Assembly (NCBI GenBank): GCA_000697665.1
Contig: KL197767.1
Location: 78,660-142,659, forward strand
Direction of reading: 5' to 3'
Length of the DNA: 64,000 bases
Origin: Jaapia argillacea MUCL 33604
Lineage: Eukaryota; Basidiomycota; Agaricomycetes; Jaapiales; Jaapiaceae
Shown: positions 23,260 to 35,076 of the stretch, in pieces
How the letters are laid out: each line of letters opens with the position of its first letter
Position numbering within the stretch: the first letter of the stretch is position 1
Program-made: the position numbers and the translations under genes
Notes under the pieces: generated by a model
The model's input: only the letters and a program-made list of their open reading frames with translations
Databases searched by the model: none
Told to the model about the DNA's origin: nothing

Positions 23260-23991
23260 TTGGTTGCAGCGGGAGAAGGCTATCTTAGAGGAGCTGAAGA
23301 CGTTGGAAGATGCCAGGGCGTGAACGTTGGAGGATCCGCCAGGGGAGTGAACGTCATGGGTTCGAAGTGGGTTTTCAAAGCCAAGAAGGACGAGGCTGGT
23401 AGCGTCGTTCGCCACGAGGTTCGTCTAGTTGCACAGGACTTCAATCAAGCACCTGGGGTTGATTATTTCGACACGTACGCACCTGTCGCCAAGCTTCCTT
23501 CAATCCGCACAGTTCCTGCCATGTCTGCTCACAACGACTACGAGTTGCATCAGGTCGACACCGAGGGAACTTATCTGAATGGTGAGCTTACCAACGCTGA
23601 GGTTCTCTTCATGCGCCGACATCCTGGCTACCACTCTCCGAATTCCTCTGGCAAGGAAGACCCTCTAGGACTTGAAACAGGCCGGTCGCCGTTTGTACCA
23701 AAAGCTAACCTCCATCTTTGTCGACGCTCTCGGATTCACTCGTTGCACCGTCGATCTTCTACCACCAAACCTCCTCTGGTGATATCATCGTGGAGTTCGA
23801 AGAGGCAGGAAATTGTGTCGTTGGTGTCAACGGAGGTTGAGACTCGGAGTGAGCACGAGGCTGTCCTCGAGACAACGTCCAAAAATCGAACCCGATTGGT
23901 GGATCAGTCTTTCGGGATTGGCCGAGAGAAGGAAAGTCTACGTGGGCTGTTGGCTTCTAGGCCGCTCGGCGCTGATGGGCGTTGGTCATAG
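23260..23991 (+). pseudogene. Copia reverse transcriptase/RNase H fragment
   Basis: One open frame covers the reverse transcriptase N-terminal half, with KWVFKAKKDE, VRLVAQDFNQ, VDYFDTYAPVAKL and TEGTYLNGEL. The usual IKGAYLNGEL is changed to DTEGTYLNGEL. The palm motif with paired aspartates is missing because a deletion joins the N-terminal half directly to the RNase H part near 23790. Confidence 0.85.
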
Positions 23992-24049
23992 CAGCAGACG
24001 CTGTGCTCGCTGTTCCAAACAACGAGGACAGGTCTTATGTTGTTGAGGG

Positions 24050-25988
24050 TCAAATAAAACAGAGAAAAATCGAAGAAAATCATGTAGTATTTAAAAAATG
24101 GATTAGTACTTTTGGTGTAAATACAGCAATATCCCACAATGAAATGAGATTAAGAGTGACCAGGAGGAGGGGATACACGAACTGTAAGGTCGAATATATT
24201 ATTGCAACAACTGCAACTACCCAGCAAACCGCTTGCAGATGGTATTTGAAAGGTCTTGCCAATCGTTTGGTGCGTTATAGGGCGGGTGAGTCGGAAGTGT
24301 GTTGGTGGAGGACAGTGGAGAATGTTGCGTTTGCGTGGGCACAGGCTGGTGGATGTGGGTTAGGTTGGATTTTGGTGAGGAAGAAGGGGGGATGGTGGGG
24401 AAAGGGAGGAGAGATGGGTTGGAGGGAGGACAGGGAGGGATGGAGCGAGAGGGACAAAGCGGTATGTATGAAGAAAGTGGAACGGATGTATGGGAAGAAA
24501 GAGGGCCAAGTGAAGGAGGCAGCAACTTACCACATATTTGGAAAGTATCGAGGCATGGGCCGGAATTGGACCTATCGACATGTTGACTTATATCCCAGGC
24601 ATCTTCCCAAGTGTTCCTACTCTCTCATCAGACTCCTCCGTCAACCCAAAGAAACGAGGACGTACACGGGAACACCCCAAGCCCACATCTCGTACTACAG
24701 TCCAGGAAAGAAAGTACACTCATTAGGATGGGAGGATCTTGAGCGGCAGCTTCATCTGCCAGTTATCCCAAGTCTCGAGTGATGATTTCATAGTCGGAGC
24801 TTCTGGAAGCGTCGTTTGATGACCCTAGCTGTGGGCGGAAGATGGGCGCGAGGAGTGTTGGGGGAAGGGGGTGGCGTACCTTCATGACATTGAACCAGGT
24901 CTGGGCTCGAGCCAAGCCTTCCTCTCGTTTTGAGACGTCTTCGCAACCTTCAAACTGGGAGAACCTATAGAAAAACACGTCAGAAACCCACTCGAACTCA
25001 AGGAAGATTCGAATCCGACGTACAGATGCGAATCCTTAACCTCCGACCCCGACTCCTCACGCATCCGCCGAATGCTCCCAGCAACCACCCCTTCCCGTTC
25101 CCCAACGTGTGCCAACGCAGCCAACGTCCGTCTCCAACACCAACATATTCAAAATCATACCAGTTCCGGTTCCGTTGTAACGATGTAGGCTTGACATCAA
25201 ACCCATCCTACTCGGATGTAACTTGAAGCCCCACCAGGGCATACACCAAATTCACAGCATTCTCGTCTTGAATCCCAAGTAAGCGGCAATGAAAAAGAAA
25301 ATCAGAGGCGAAGAGGATGAGAGTATATAGGGAGAAAAAAACCTCGCATAAAGCATCTGCATCACCCCTCCCGGCATTATCCATCTTGCAGGGTGATTGA
25401 CGTCAGAGAGAAATTTTCGTCTGAGTTTCCTTTCCAGGGGATGCAGTCGAAAAGAACGAGGTAGGATAGACAAAGTGTCGTGACTGGAAGAGCTTCCGTA
25501 GTCGAGCGGGATAGAATACAGAATGTTTGTAGCTGTTGTTGAGCGCTCGAACCGCCTCGAGTGGACGTTTTTGATCGAGCAGAACGTTGGCGATCCCTCT
25601 GGTGCACTGGAACTCTGTCGCAGGCCGTCAGCTCTCTAGGGCTGTCAGTGCGCCAGAGATTTGTGAGAATGCTGATGCGGCCGCCGACCATGATGTGGAC
25701 AGCCCCAATCGGAGCGGCTCGCCAATGTGAAGCTCGCCTTCGTGGTTGCACGAGAGTGGGCTTATTAGTTGAGGCAAGGGGGATGATTTGACGAATCGAG
25801 CAGAACTGATACGTATTGCATATTGTGTAACATACGGGCCGCTGAGCATCTCGCACGTTAACATTGATTCATTATCATCATCATGCTATATGCTACGAAG
25901 GGGCTCATGATTTTAGAATGCAAAAAAAGTCTCAAAATACAATTATTATCAAAAGAGGGACACGGCAAACGACACACGACTTTGGGCA
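24050..25988. other. Mostly unassigned; possible decayed minus-strand gene at 24723-25480
   Basis: On the minus strand an exon 24964-24880 (FSQFEGCEDVSKREEGLA, then TWFNVMK) has a TATAG acceptor and GTACGC donor, and is followed by a CAG acceptor and a short exon at 24755-24723 ending KLPLKILPS. Upstream, 25250-25400 contains a candidate intron and the frame VNLVYALVGLQ, interrupted by a TAG at the next glutamate. I read a decayed or partly mis-assembled gene of unknown function. The long plus-strand frame 23982-24782 has no motif. Confidence 0.35.
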
Positions 25989-26752
25989 CTATGCGAAACG
26001 GTTTCGCCTGAGGACTAGACAATACGCTACAAAGTGGTGTTTTCAGTAGCCTCCACGGAATCGGTTGGCCATGACACTCACCTGCAGCGTCCTGGATGCA
26101 GATTCCAAACGGCGATACGCATAAAACCCTCTAATAGGCTGTTTCCGTCTCACCACAAAATTGATCTTCTCTGTATCGAAAGTATTGAGCAAGTCTCAAG
26201 GTCCAAGGGCATGTCCACTCACTGTCAATGGCCTCAGCATGGATGAAGCCGGTCCAGTCTGCCACAACCAACTCTCTTTTTTTCAAGACACGGTGTCGTC
26301 CCCTAAGCGCAATTCATGACAACTTTATTCTCAAATGAAGATGAGGAGCTTACAGTTCCTCTGACACATGCCCGGCGGTCAGAAGCCATTTCACCTGTAC
26401 AATACAATCCTACGTTCATATCAGTCCAGACACTAGCGATATCAACGGCACGTGCTTACATCTTCAACCGGACGCACGCGGATATCCACAATTTCCCCAT
26501 ACCAGGGGTCGGTGCGGAAGACGTCGTGAAGGATGGAAATACTGTTGCAGACCCATTCCGCGGATTGCTTGTGAAGAAGGACGCACAAATTAACTCACGA
26601 ATCTCCAATATTGAAAGTCTTCAGGTCGCCATCTATTCACCCGCCTCAGCTTTCAAAACGCAGAGAGTCAACGCCAAGGGCATACTAAGGCACGAAGTTG
26701 TCTGTTTCCATGACTGGAAGCCGTTGATTTGGATGTTAGCGATTGCAGTCAT
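25989..26752 (-). CDS. Small BAH-like protein, copy 1 (123 aa, seven exons)
   Basis: Minus-strand exons 26752-26686, 26632-26599, 26541-26460, 26394-26354, 26302-26223, 26130-26082 and 26007-25989 join in phase to 123 aa. It is a paralog of the 164-aa gene at 57372-58160. Shared landmarks are N(I/V)GD, WYGEI (47-51), K-W-LL (63-66), and KRELVVADWTGFI (83-95). The order VGD, then WxGxI, then a V-x-W strand, then an E-L-x-x-(S/A)D strand resembles a BAH domain, a chromatin reader fold. Exon 3 is 82 nt in both paralogs and the intron phases match. The last exon (RNRFA) is short and uncertain. The 123-residue product is close to a minimal BAH core. No partner domain is present. Confidence 0.7.
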
Positions 26753-27276
26753 ATGGGCCCGGGGAAGTGAGGATGTTGCGGTCAGGTAGGTTGAGTGGAA
26801 GTTTGAGTTAAGAAAAGAGAACGCGAGTCCGCTTTTGTACGGCGGTAACACGAGCACCACAGCCGCGTTCTAGCGCTGTTGCGTCTGTTTGGGTTCCACA
26901 AACAAGTTTGTTTGTCTCTGTCAAGCCCATGAACCGACCAGTGGGACTCCCATGACCATCTGAAAGTCTTTTCTAGCGCGATGAGCAGTCTCGCCGACAT
27001 GCATGACATTCGTCGGCCAGGACAATTCCTCTGGCCGTTGATATCCCATTTGACGTCCCTCGATGATATTTTTCCGTCCCTCTGCATCAGCTTGTCCACC
27101 CTATGACCTTTGAATACTGTGGTAGCTCCCCTGATTTGGACATTTGTCCATACTAGAAGATGAGACGGAGACCTTGTGTATTTAAGGCGCAGTTGGCATC
27201 TCATATATATTAGTTGGTCCGTTCATATACAAGCCCCTTGTACTTCCTACCAAACATGTCGACTCCTCAATCACCC
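26753..27276. other. Intergenic between the BAH-like gene and the F-box gene
   Basis: Holds the BAH-like promoter on the right side of that gene and the 3' flank of the F-box gene. No further gene seen. Confidence 0.4.
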
Positions 27277-28771
27277 TTACTGTACAGTGCTGGGTACCGG
27301 TTCCAAAACTTCAAAGCGGGTAGGAGATTGGTCGGGAACCCATCCCCATCCGAGATCGGAGGAAGGGGCGGTCGCTCCAAACACCATGAAGTCTCCCTGG
27401 CTGTCCAAAGAGTTATGGCAGCCCCCCAGGACCCAGTCCAAAGACCACTGGTCTGTGATGATGGTCTCAGTGAAGTGGTTGAAGTCGAAATTTCCATTGT
27501 CAGACCACCAAGAGATCTTGATCATCGGCAACATCAGGAGACGATGAATTTTGACCATGTGGTCTGGCGATGACCGAAGCCGTACTCCCATCATCTCCAG
27601 GTGTAAAGTCAGGATTGGGGCGTGAGGATCGCGATTGCTCATAACCGGGATGAGTTTGTCCAGAATAATTCCTGGGTTGGGGCGATCCGGGACCGATACT
27701 GCGAGATCGCGAACACAAGGTAGTGCTCCTGGCAAAGCCAGAGCAGCAAATATAATCTCCGGGTTCCTGCAATGTACGAGATGGACCTGCTGGAGACAAG
27801 GGTGTCTGGCATAGCCCATGGCCAAACGACGACGACGCTCTTCCTCAAAGTTGACGGCGTCAGAACCATCGTCATGTCGGAAATGGAAACATTCGAGTCG
27901 AAGCTCGACGAGGCGAGGCATGGCCGCCAGAAGACTGAACGTCTCGTTGGACGTCTTCAAGGGCAGTGGCTGTATTTGGCCAGGCCAACCCAGGGAATGT
28001 GCCTCTCCCTTCAGGTGGAGGACGGTTAAGAAGCGGTACAGCGGTGGGGGGCGAGAACGAGGACATGAAATCATGGCAGAAAACCGATGATCCAGTCGGA
28101 TCCGTTTGGCATTAGAAAGTCCACCCCAGAACAGTTCTGAGTTCGGTTCCATCTGCTGGTCCCAAGGATTGCAGACATGGACAGAGGTCCTATGTATGAG
28201 TGACTGAGTTAGCGGCGACGTAGACGATAAAATTTACAATGAAACACACTCGAGAATGACCGACTCCACGGTGCGAGCAGGGGAAGTACCAAAAAAACCT
28301 AGGATCCCTTCCACAATGCAGGTGCAACACCTGAGATGTATTGAGAAGCTTCCCCCTAGTCTCATCGATTTCTGTATATCGCGACACAATTCTTCAACCG
28401 GACCCCATTTCGGGCGGGGGCAGTGTGGTTGGAAATGATCCGCTGTGAAGGCGTTGGTGATCAGCAAGGGAAGCTTGTTGCCAGATCCTCGCCAGGAAAC
28501 GATGCTTCTAGAGAGCCCGGGCTTGTCAATGAATACGGTCGTTTTGGCGGCCGGAGAAGATTCCAACACATCTTTAGCGAGTTGCGAGACGCATCGGAAG
28601 TTCGTGATTGCATCAGAGAGTGCTCCCACACTGGAAAGAGACCCTAGATGGAAGGATAGGATGTTGCGAGCCACATCCATGTTGGCCAGGAGAGCAGGGA
28701 TGGTGTGCTAGGTACAAGGTTAACTGAGATGAGAAATGGGTCTGAACGAATGTACATACTGGATTATCCAT
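27277..28771 (-). CDS. F-box/LRR-like protein (460 aa)
   Basis: Minus-strand exons 28771-28760, 28707-28250 and 28189-27277 join in phase. The first exon encodes only MDNP. The second starts HTIPALLANMDVARNIL, resembling the divergent F-box-like start common in mushroom-type fungi, and the following Cys/Leu-rich segment (FRCVSQLAKDVLES) fits that reading. The rest is leucine-rich with repeated strand-like units (RFLTVLHLKGEA, MPRLVELRLECFHF, LQQVHLVHC), as in LRR-like substrate-binding regions. F-box proteins link substrates to SCF ubiquitin ligases via Skp1. The intron 2 donor GTGTGT is weaker than usual but gives the only in-phase join I found. The F-box match itself is weak; the gene structure is better supported than the function. 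Confidence 0.65.
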
Positions 28772-30099
28772 ATGTGCTGGTTCGGATAGGTGGGCTGCAA
28801 GACAGGGGTTATTGGCACGGCGATTCGAGGAAGGGCGGTGGATGGATGCAACAGAGGTTGGACAAATGACCGATGTTTGAGAAGTGCGGGTTCTATGGGA
28901 TCAGTGGATATCCCACGTTGTGGACCCTGTCTCAAACTGTGGCCCGGGCGCGTTGCAACGTATCGGACAATACAAGCCTCAGTGGCTCAAGCCAAGGTGG
29001 AAACTAATCTTTGTCTCGACTGATTTGAGGCATGTCTCCTCGACCAAACGACAGGATGTCAAACGAATCGAACAAGCTGAGGGCTGAACCACTGCTGCAA
29101 AGGGTATCAACAACCATCCCCTGCACAATCACAGGTAGTGCTTGAACATTATCTGGTGGCCCAAGCAACACGCCCGATGCGACTGCATCGAGGTTTACGT
29201 AACGACAGTCATGTAGCGGTGTTTTGACAGTGAAATCAGCCCAGCTCCCTTGAACATTCCTAGGCCACTATTAGATTTTTATTGCTTGAGTCTCTCCGTG
29301 TTTTTCACCCCTGTATCTACTAGCCTAGAGGGTGGAAAGAATTCATCTCTCACCACCTTACAACCCCATAGATTCTTTTCTTCACCTTCAGCTTCATACG
29401 TCAATGAGGCAAACCGTGATTTGACGGTGTACCAAGATGAAGTATCGAAGTTTAAGCCATCGCTTCAGGAGCCTGACACGGTCCCAAACGCCAAAACAGC
29501 CGAAAGTGACGGGGGGAAGATTAGCGTGCCTACATGTATTCTGCAAGGCTATCTCAGCCTGTTAAGCGTTGTGAACACCTATGAAAACGACTTACGGGTG
29601 TGAAAATGAGGTGATGGTAGTGCGCTTTCCGCCGAAACTGGAAGATTGTGAGGAAAGGAGGCTCAAATCGTCCGAACAGGTTTTCCGAGTGTTTCGTTGA
29701 GCATTGGGGTCGCGAACACTTCGTCACAGCGAAGAGACGTGACGTGGCTAACTCGGCCTTGGGCGGGTGGGTGAGCAGGGACCTAGGACGCTCAGTTCGA
29801 CTGGCTCGGTGTAGGAGTCGAAGCCAAGGAGGGAAAGGGTGTTTTGGTAGCCAGAAGATGAGGAGAAACATGGGAAGCTTCCAGGAGCTTTCACTCTCAG
29901 AAGTATGGGCGCTGGAAGGACCTGAGAAACGCAGGACTGCTTGGGAGAGCTAGGTATTGTGACTCACTTTCGTATTGTTTTTGCGATTTCACGGTCCATA
30001 CGACTTCCTTACGGCGGCTTTTGGACTTTCCCACAGTTTATCGGTGTTTGAATTGCTTTGTTTCCTGTTCCCTTATCGTTCCTCCGTCTATCTTCTAGG

Positions 30100-30165
30100 G
30101 TCTGACATGGGTTAACATGGGTATGGGTTAACCTGCGGTGGGTACCCGCAGGTCATCCGTGGGCC
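30100..30165. repeat. GGGTTAAC/GGGTACCC-rich short repeat block
   Basis: A run of near-palindromic units such as catgggttaac, tatgggttaacc and gggtacccgc. A larger block of the same kind is at 31240-31390. Confidence 0.6.
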
Positions 30166-31239
30166 AGAGTATGTAGTAGGTCGAAATCCTATTATACGAA
30201 GTCTGGGGTACGTGATTCTAGTCATTAACTTAACTTCAATTACATCTGCCCGTTCTTTCATCTTCCCCTTCCCAGCAGCCTTGCTTCTCCCATTCCCTGA
30301 GATGCGCTTGTCGATAATCTTGGCGACGGCGTGGAGATCGGGGAGCAAGGGAGAACGAGTCCGAAAAAACTGGGGAAGGCATGGGCAACTAAGGTGATGT
30401 CAGCACGCAATAAGCATCAAAAGCGAAAGCGGGTGACTCACTGGACAGAAAAACGGACAGCACGAGATACAGGTAGGCTGCGAGGGGAGTCAGGGCAATG
30501 GAGGAAGCTCCGTGACTATCTGGATCCACAATCACACAGAAACGTTAAATAACTCATGCGAGGCGACAAAAATCAGAACCGGAAGCAGCTATAAGACCGA
30601 GGTGAGGAAGAACTCGTTCGATGGGCAATTGCATGGGTGGTTGTAGCTCCAAGGAGCCCTCGGGTCGACACATTACGTTCTAGAAATGCAGCGGAGGTCT
30701 GAATATAGGCTTCGGAAAATCACTGATAATACATACTTGACGGATTCCCAGTCTTGCAGTGCACGAGAGGGGAATACCCTGTAAACCGTCTCAATTGAAT
30801 TCGTAAACACTAAAGAGCAGTTTGAAGAAACTCACCATGCGTCAAGCACGAGTAGCTTGATGTTTCGAGCACCTCCAGCATTGAGGGGTATATACTCTGC
30901 CCTTCGAGTCGGCACCTTCCTCCCTTAAATCGAAGAGGAGATCACAGATATTGGAAATGCATTGACAGGCTATCTGAAGGTAAAAAACTATTGAAGTTCA
31001 AATTGTCCATATTTGAAGGGATCCGAGAGTGAGAAGCAACTGTCGCCAACGAGCTGGGTATTATACCGAGACAAATTTGATAGTTGGCAGGGTCGGAGGA
31101 GCAGGCGAGAAGACAAATCATCTGGTAGCAAGATGGTGCAATTTCTACAAGTAATCCATGCTCAAAGGGACACTCACGTCGTTGGCGAACGACTGGCAGG
31201 ACGAGGTCAAGGGGAGAACGGGCGGAGTGTGAAAATTGA

Positions 31240-31390
31240 CCAATCAGCAGCGGGTGCACCCACCAGTACCCGCACCAAAAGACCTCGGACCCCGTACCGA
31301 CCCGGGTAAACCACCCCGGGTACCCGTAGCCCACGTGGGTTAACCCATATGGGTAGGGTACGGCTCGGGCTATGGGTCCACCCGGGTATG
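31240..31390. repeat. ACCCGGGTA/GGGTTAACCC-rich repeat block
   Basis: About 150 bp dominated by units such as gacccgggtaaac, ccccgggtacccg, gtgggttaaccc and tatgggtagggta, most of them near-palindromic. No coding function proposed although one minus frame stays open through it. Confidence 0.65.
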
Positions 31391-31689
31391 CAATATCTAT
31401 CTTGGAATTCCCTCTCGTTGAGTCCCTGAGGAGCAATGTTTCCCGCACGGCGGTGGAGTTCGTCGATGGCAAGCACCTCCACGGAATTCGCACCATTCGC
31501 AGTGGCCTCACGTTTGACTAGTTTACAGTAGGCCCTTCCTCTTCACGCGCATGATTTGCCCCCTTAACCTCCACCACCGTCATGAATCGTATGCATACCT
31601 CCCAACTGATAGGAGAGTAATCAAGATTGGGAGCCAACAAGACATCTGAGAGCATCGTCTTCGGCGAACTATCGTCTCCGGTACGTCGA

Positions 31690-32890
31690 TCAACATATCT
31701 CCAACCAGCATGAGCATTGAAATGCTGCTACCAGATTTACAGCATTTATGACCTTAGGCACGATGGATCGAAAGGTGACGGGCTCGTCGCGATACGATAC
31801 ATATGTGTTGAGTGGCTCCTGAATCGTAAAGCCCAAGCTGCTCAACTGGCTTTTCCACTACTTCTGACGAAGTAACGCCAGCGCCGATCTCCTTCGAATA
31901 GTCGTGCTCTTTGGCAGTACCCTCCCCCTCGTCATCACTATCCTCCATTTCTGCAACGATGGCATCTCATCATCATCAACATCAACATCTTCTTCCACTG
32001 AGCGGCCCTGCCGTGAGGGTGCTGGTCGAGGGGACATCGCCGTCGGAATCAGAATCAGAGTCGGTGTCATGCGGGATGGAAGCCGTGGGACAGGAAACAG
32101 GCTCCGGCGGTGGGAGTTCCCCGAAGTCGTCGCACCCATCTGCAGGTAAAGCCATCCAAGCGCCGACCTCCCCGATAATCGCTGACCCATTTGCAGATTC
32201 ACCTGGCTTCGGCTTTCCGCACTATATCCAGCACTGCCACCACCCTCGTTCTTCGGGCTCGGGCGATGGCCGAGTCCGTCAGCCGCCCGCGCGCCACCCT
32301 TCGACTGTTTGCTCTTCGAGGAGTGAAACCGCTGATTTTCGAACTTTTGGAGGATGATGTTCATGAGGGCTTCAGTCATAACGGTCTTCGGAGCATCGGG
32401 GGTTGAGATCAAGGTTATCGTGCTGAGCAGCGCGTTGGCGTAGTCACTGTAGAACTGCGTGATTGAATTGTGCATAATGGTACGATATTGCTTCTCATCC
32501 AACACCTTCCCTGCATTAGCCAACTTCTCCTGGAATTGCCGAAGCTCGTTGAGGTGGACTCGAACATCACCCTCCTCGCCAGACTTCAGGTTCTTCACCC
32601 TCAACTCCTTGTCCGCCATCACCATCTCCGTCTTCTCGTCACCTCTGCCGATCACATCTCGGCGACGGAAACTTTATTCTGCTCCGTCGTGGTTGACGCC
32701 CATGGCATCGGTCCATCAAACAGTTGCCGTTGGTCTGGCAACACCTTCCGAAGTATCTGGTGAGTTCCTTTTTCTGCGAGGGCTATATGAGCACATTCAC
32801 CGACCCATGAAGTGCTTCCAGAAGAAACAAGGAGAGAGGCCCACGACACAGACACATAGTCATCTTTGTCTTGCATCGACTTATTCAATC
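31690..32890 (-). mobile_element. Ty1/copia gag-protease remnant (minus strand)
   Basis: The minus frame 32655-31858 reads like copia gag: an acidic/basic N-terminus, VHLNELRQFQEKLANAG, QYRTIMHNSI and LPSF-like spacing before a Ser/Lys-rich stretch where a zinc knuckle would lie. The next frame, 31948-31754, contains LGLYDSGATQHI, the catalytic DSGA of the retropepsin-type protease, followed by EPVTFRSIVPKV. Upstream, 32888-32652 continues the gag N-terminus with FDGPMPWAS. Integrase and reverse transcriptase are absent here. Confidence 0.8.
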
Positions 32891-33310
32891 TTCCCCGACC
32901 CGACTGTCACGGTCAACATATATATTCGTTTCGGTGGCAATCATGGGGTGGAACGTAGTAGTAACACAAAATATCCATCTATAGAGATTTATCAATATCT
33001 ACAGTGCATGATCAATGAAATGGCGCAGAGGAAACGCCGAGAAACAAAATCCGGGGGATTCAACAGCAGTGGCAGCTGCAGCTCCCCGACACTTACCAAT
33101 GACCAAAAATGTCGCTTTCGCTTTACCTGTAATTGTCCTCGTCTGGGTCCTCATATTCAAGAACCTCTTCCGCCTCGACCTCACCGAACATAATGGGCGT
33201 ACCATGTCCGGAAGTAGTGTTGTCACGGAGGTTCAACTCGTATTCAATTTCGAAGTGATAGCGACTATCAACTACAAAACATTGTCAATCAATAGCAATA
33301 AAAAATCTGT

Positions 33311-35076
33311 TTACATGGCGTGGTCAAAATCGTCAAGGCAACTGGCATAGCTGAGAAAAAAACCAGGGGGGGTCAGCAACAACAGCAACAGTGGTTATAT
33401 ATGGACACATACTCATTAGTATAAATGTCGCGCTCCCTATAGCTCCCCACATCAGGGTGCTCATAATCAGGTTTAACACGGACATCATATACACTCCTCC
33501 ACACCCCCCGGGCCGCCCATTGCTCCCAGCTTTCTCCGAAGATTTCGTCATAAAGGGCACATTGTAAATTGAAGTCGAAACGAAGAGGGGATCCCCAGGC
33601 CTGGTATGTGGAGAGCAGAGGTTGAACAAAGGGGAAAATGTAGCGGATGTATCGTGCTGCTTTTCCATACTCTCGTGTACTCCACTGCTGGCCATACCAC
33701 CAACGGTTGTCAGTGCGGTCTAACCGGACCAAGTCGAAAATCACCAAATGCGAGGTGGATTTCCATTCTGGATCCATGCAGAAGTTGGCGTCCCAGTTGG
33801 GAGAGCATATTCCCAATCGCAGCTCCCGGAGATTCGCAAATGCAGCAAATGCGCGGATGTCATGCAGGTCGAAGGCAAGTGAAGGGTGGAGAACGATTAG
33901 GCTCCTGAGCCATGGCCAAGACTGTGCCATTTTCCCGATCTCCGTTGGCAGGAAATGCGCATGCCCGCGAGGATATTCATCTGGAGTAAGGACTCTCAAC
34001 TCTGTGAGAGAGTTGAGAGCGAACAGGGGTTCCAAAAGGTTGCTACCACCTGCAACGCGACCCAGGAATATCCAAAGTCTCGTAAGGTTCGACAACCTGG
34101 CCAAACAGGCGATTTGGGTTGGGATGCTCGCTCCCACAGGTCTTGAACGGATGGCAACCGTTAAGCTTCGTAATCTTCCTGCGATTGTGTCAAAGAACTG
34201 GGTGGGATCCTTGGTGAGAGCGTCCAGGCGGAGTGAACGAAGCGACCGGAAACCACCTTGCACTGCATCCAACCCATCCTGGTACAGAGGATCGGAAGAC
34301 AACCAAATGGATTGTAACTCTGGCAGACTCCGTGCAAGCGGTTCGATCATAGTAGAAAGACCGTAAAACTTCCAGGAGCTTGTAAGTTTGACCGCCTTGA
34401 GAAATGGGCACTTCGCGCGTAGAGACTCGAAGAGCCCCGCCAACGCCACGGGGAGTGTCATCGGCACAATCCCCTCGATGTCTAGCCGCTCTAGGCTATT
34501 CGCCAGGAAGCTGGGTAGGACAGCTGCAAAATGATCCCCATCGATATCAGGTGCCCTCCGGGTCCGTTCCACCATCATGTCAATCCCCAACGGTACCTGC
34601 CAAACCCAAACCAGGGACCTAAGGTTGGGTAGTCGAAATGCGCTGCATTGGTGAAGCACGGACAGCCTAGTTCCATTGTATCAAATCGTTATCCTCTTCA
34701 CTCGAGCGGCGTAGAGATCGAAACGTTGGCAACTGGGTATTCTTTGTGTGGCCTCCCTCCACTTCTGCAATGTGAAATGTGTTTCTTTCAGAACAATGCA
34801 AGGATGAAGTGGATGGATATGACTTGCCCAATGGAGATTTCCTCGCTCATCACAAGACCACTCCAATTCAGGGATCAGTTTCAAGAGAGGGTCCACAGAA
34901 TCCAGCTCGCCCCATATCATACCCAACGCAACACTATGCCAGAGCCGGCTAGAGCAGACAACTGAGACCAGGTCGGCCATCCAGCGCCGGTCGGTCCAGT
35001 GCCGGTCAACGTCGCGCAAAGATTTGAGGATCCAAGACTGCAACTCCGGGACTTCCAGAACCTTTTTGCAACTCAT
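33311..35076 (-). pseudogene. F-box/LRR-like gene with a single in-frame TGA
   Basis: Exon 35076-33413 and exon 33350-33311 join in phase across a 62-nt intron (GTATGT donor, TTCTCAG acceptor) to 567 codons, interrupted only by TGA at 34683-34681 (codon 132). The N-terminus reads VLEVPELQSWILKSL and, later, VVCSSRLWHSVALGMIWGEL, the divergent F-box of mushroom-type fungi, then YAARVKRI, a usual linker to the repeats. After the stop the frame runs on with LPNLRSLVWVWQ and leucine-rich strands. The reading frame is otherwise intact over 1.7 kb, so the stop is recent, a sequencing error, or read through. No in-phase intron removes it: the only GT-AG pair around it is 35 nt and would shift the frame. 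Confidence 0.8.

Larger units (their letters stand above)
20900..24050 (+). mobile_element. Degraded Ty1/copia LTR retrotransposon (plus strand)
   Basis: The copia domain order gag, integrase, reverse transcriptase, RNase H is preserved but many stops and frameshifts interrupt it. A gag zinc knuckle survives at 21205-21237 as C-KDKG-H-FRHT-C, its first Cys lost. The GAG-pre-integrase zone reads RRMGHISPLIAKRLVEKG and FCKSC-AKA at 21987-22145. Integrase reads VHTDVWGP near 22185, HRDRGGEYL, and PAENGIPERLNR (22198-22560). Reverse transcriptase reads GSKWVFKAKKD, VDYFDTYAPVAKL and DTEGTYLNGEL from about 23350 to 23600. An RNase H-like piece (KRQEIVSLVSTEVE) lies near 23790. The element cannot be autonomous. 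I did not find convincing LTRs by eye. Confidence 0.92.
28772..31690. other. Intergenic, no recognised gene
   Basis: Short frames only. The minus strand near 30450-31000 has splice-like signals (for example a GTGAGT donor near 30440 with a preceding hydrophobic stretch LAAYLYLVLSVFLSS) that may be remnants of a membrane protein gene, but no phase-consistent chain was found. Two GGGTA/GGGTTAACCC-rich blocks lie at 30100-30165 and 31240-31390. Confidence 0.35.

Noticed and set aside
23982-24782. Plus-strand ORF of 266 codons
   Set aside because: It starts without an ATG inside the end of the copia remnant and runs through Gly/Trp-rich low-complexity sequence; no motif, and minus-strand exons overlap it.
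26316-26789. Plus-strand ORF of 157 codons with an ATG
   Set aside because: It lies antisense to the seven-exon BAH-like gene, whose exons join in phase and match a paralog. The ORF has no motif of its own.
31911-32357. 148-codon plus-strand ORF rich in Ser and His
   Set aside because: Antisense of the copia gag region, which has the recognisable motifs and the protease DSGA.
33647-34366. 239-codon plus-strand ORF
   Set aside because: Antisense of the F-box/LRR gene. The minus strand has the family motifs and a clean terminal intron.
34681-34715. A 35-nt GT-AG intron that would remove the TGA in the F-box gene
   Set aside because: Too short for this genome (other introns are 37 nt or more) and it would shift the reading frame.
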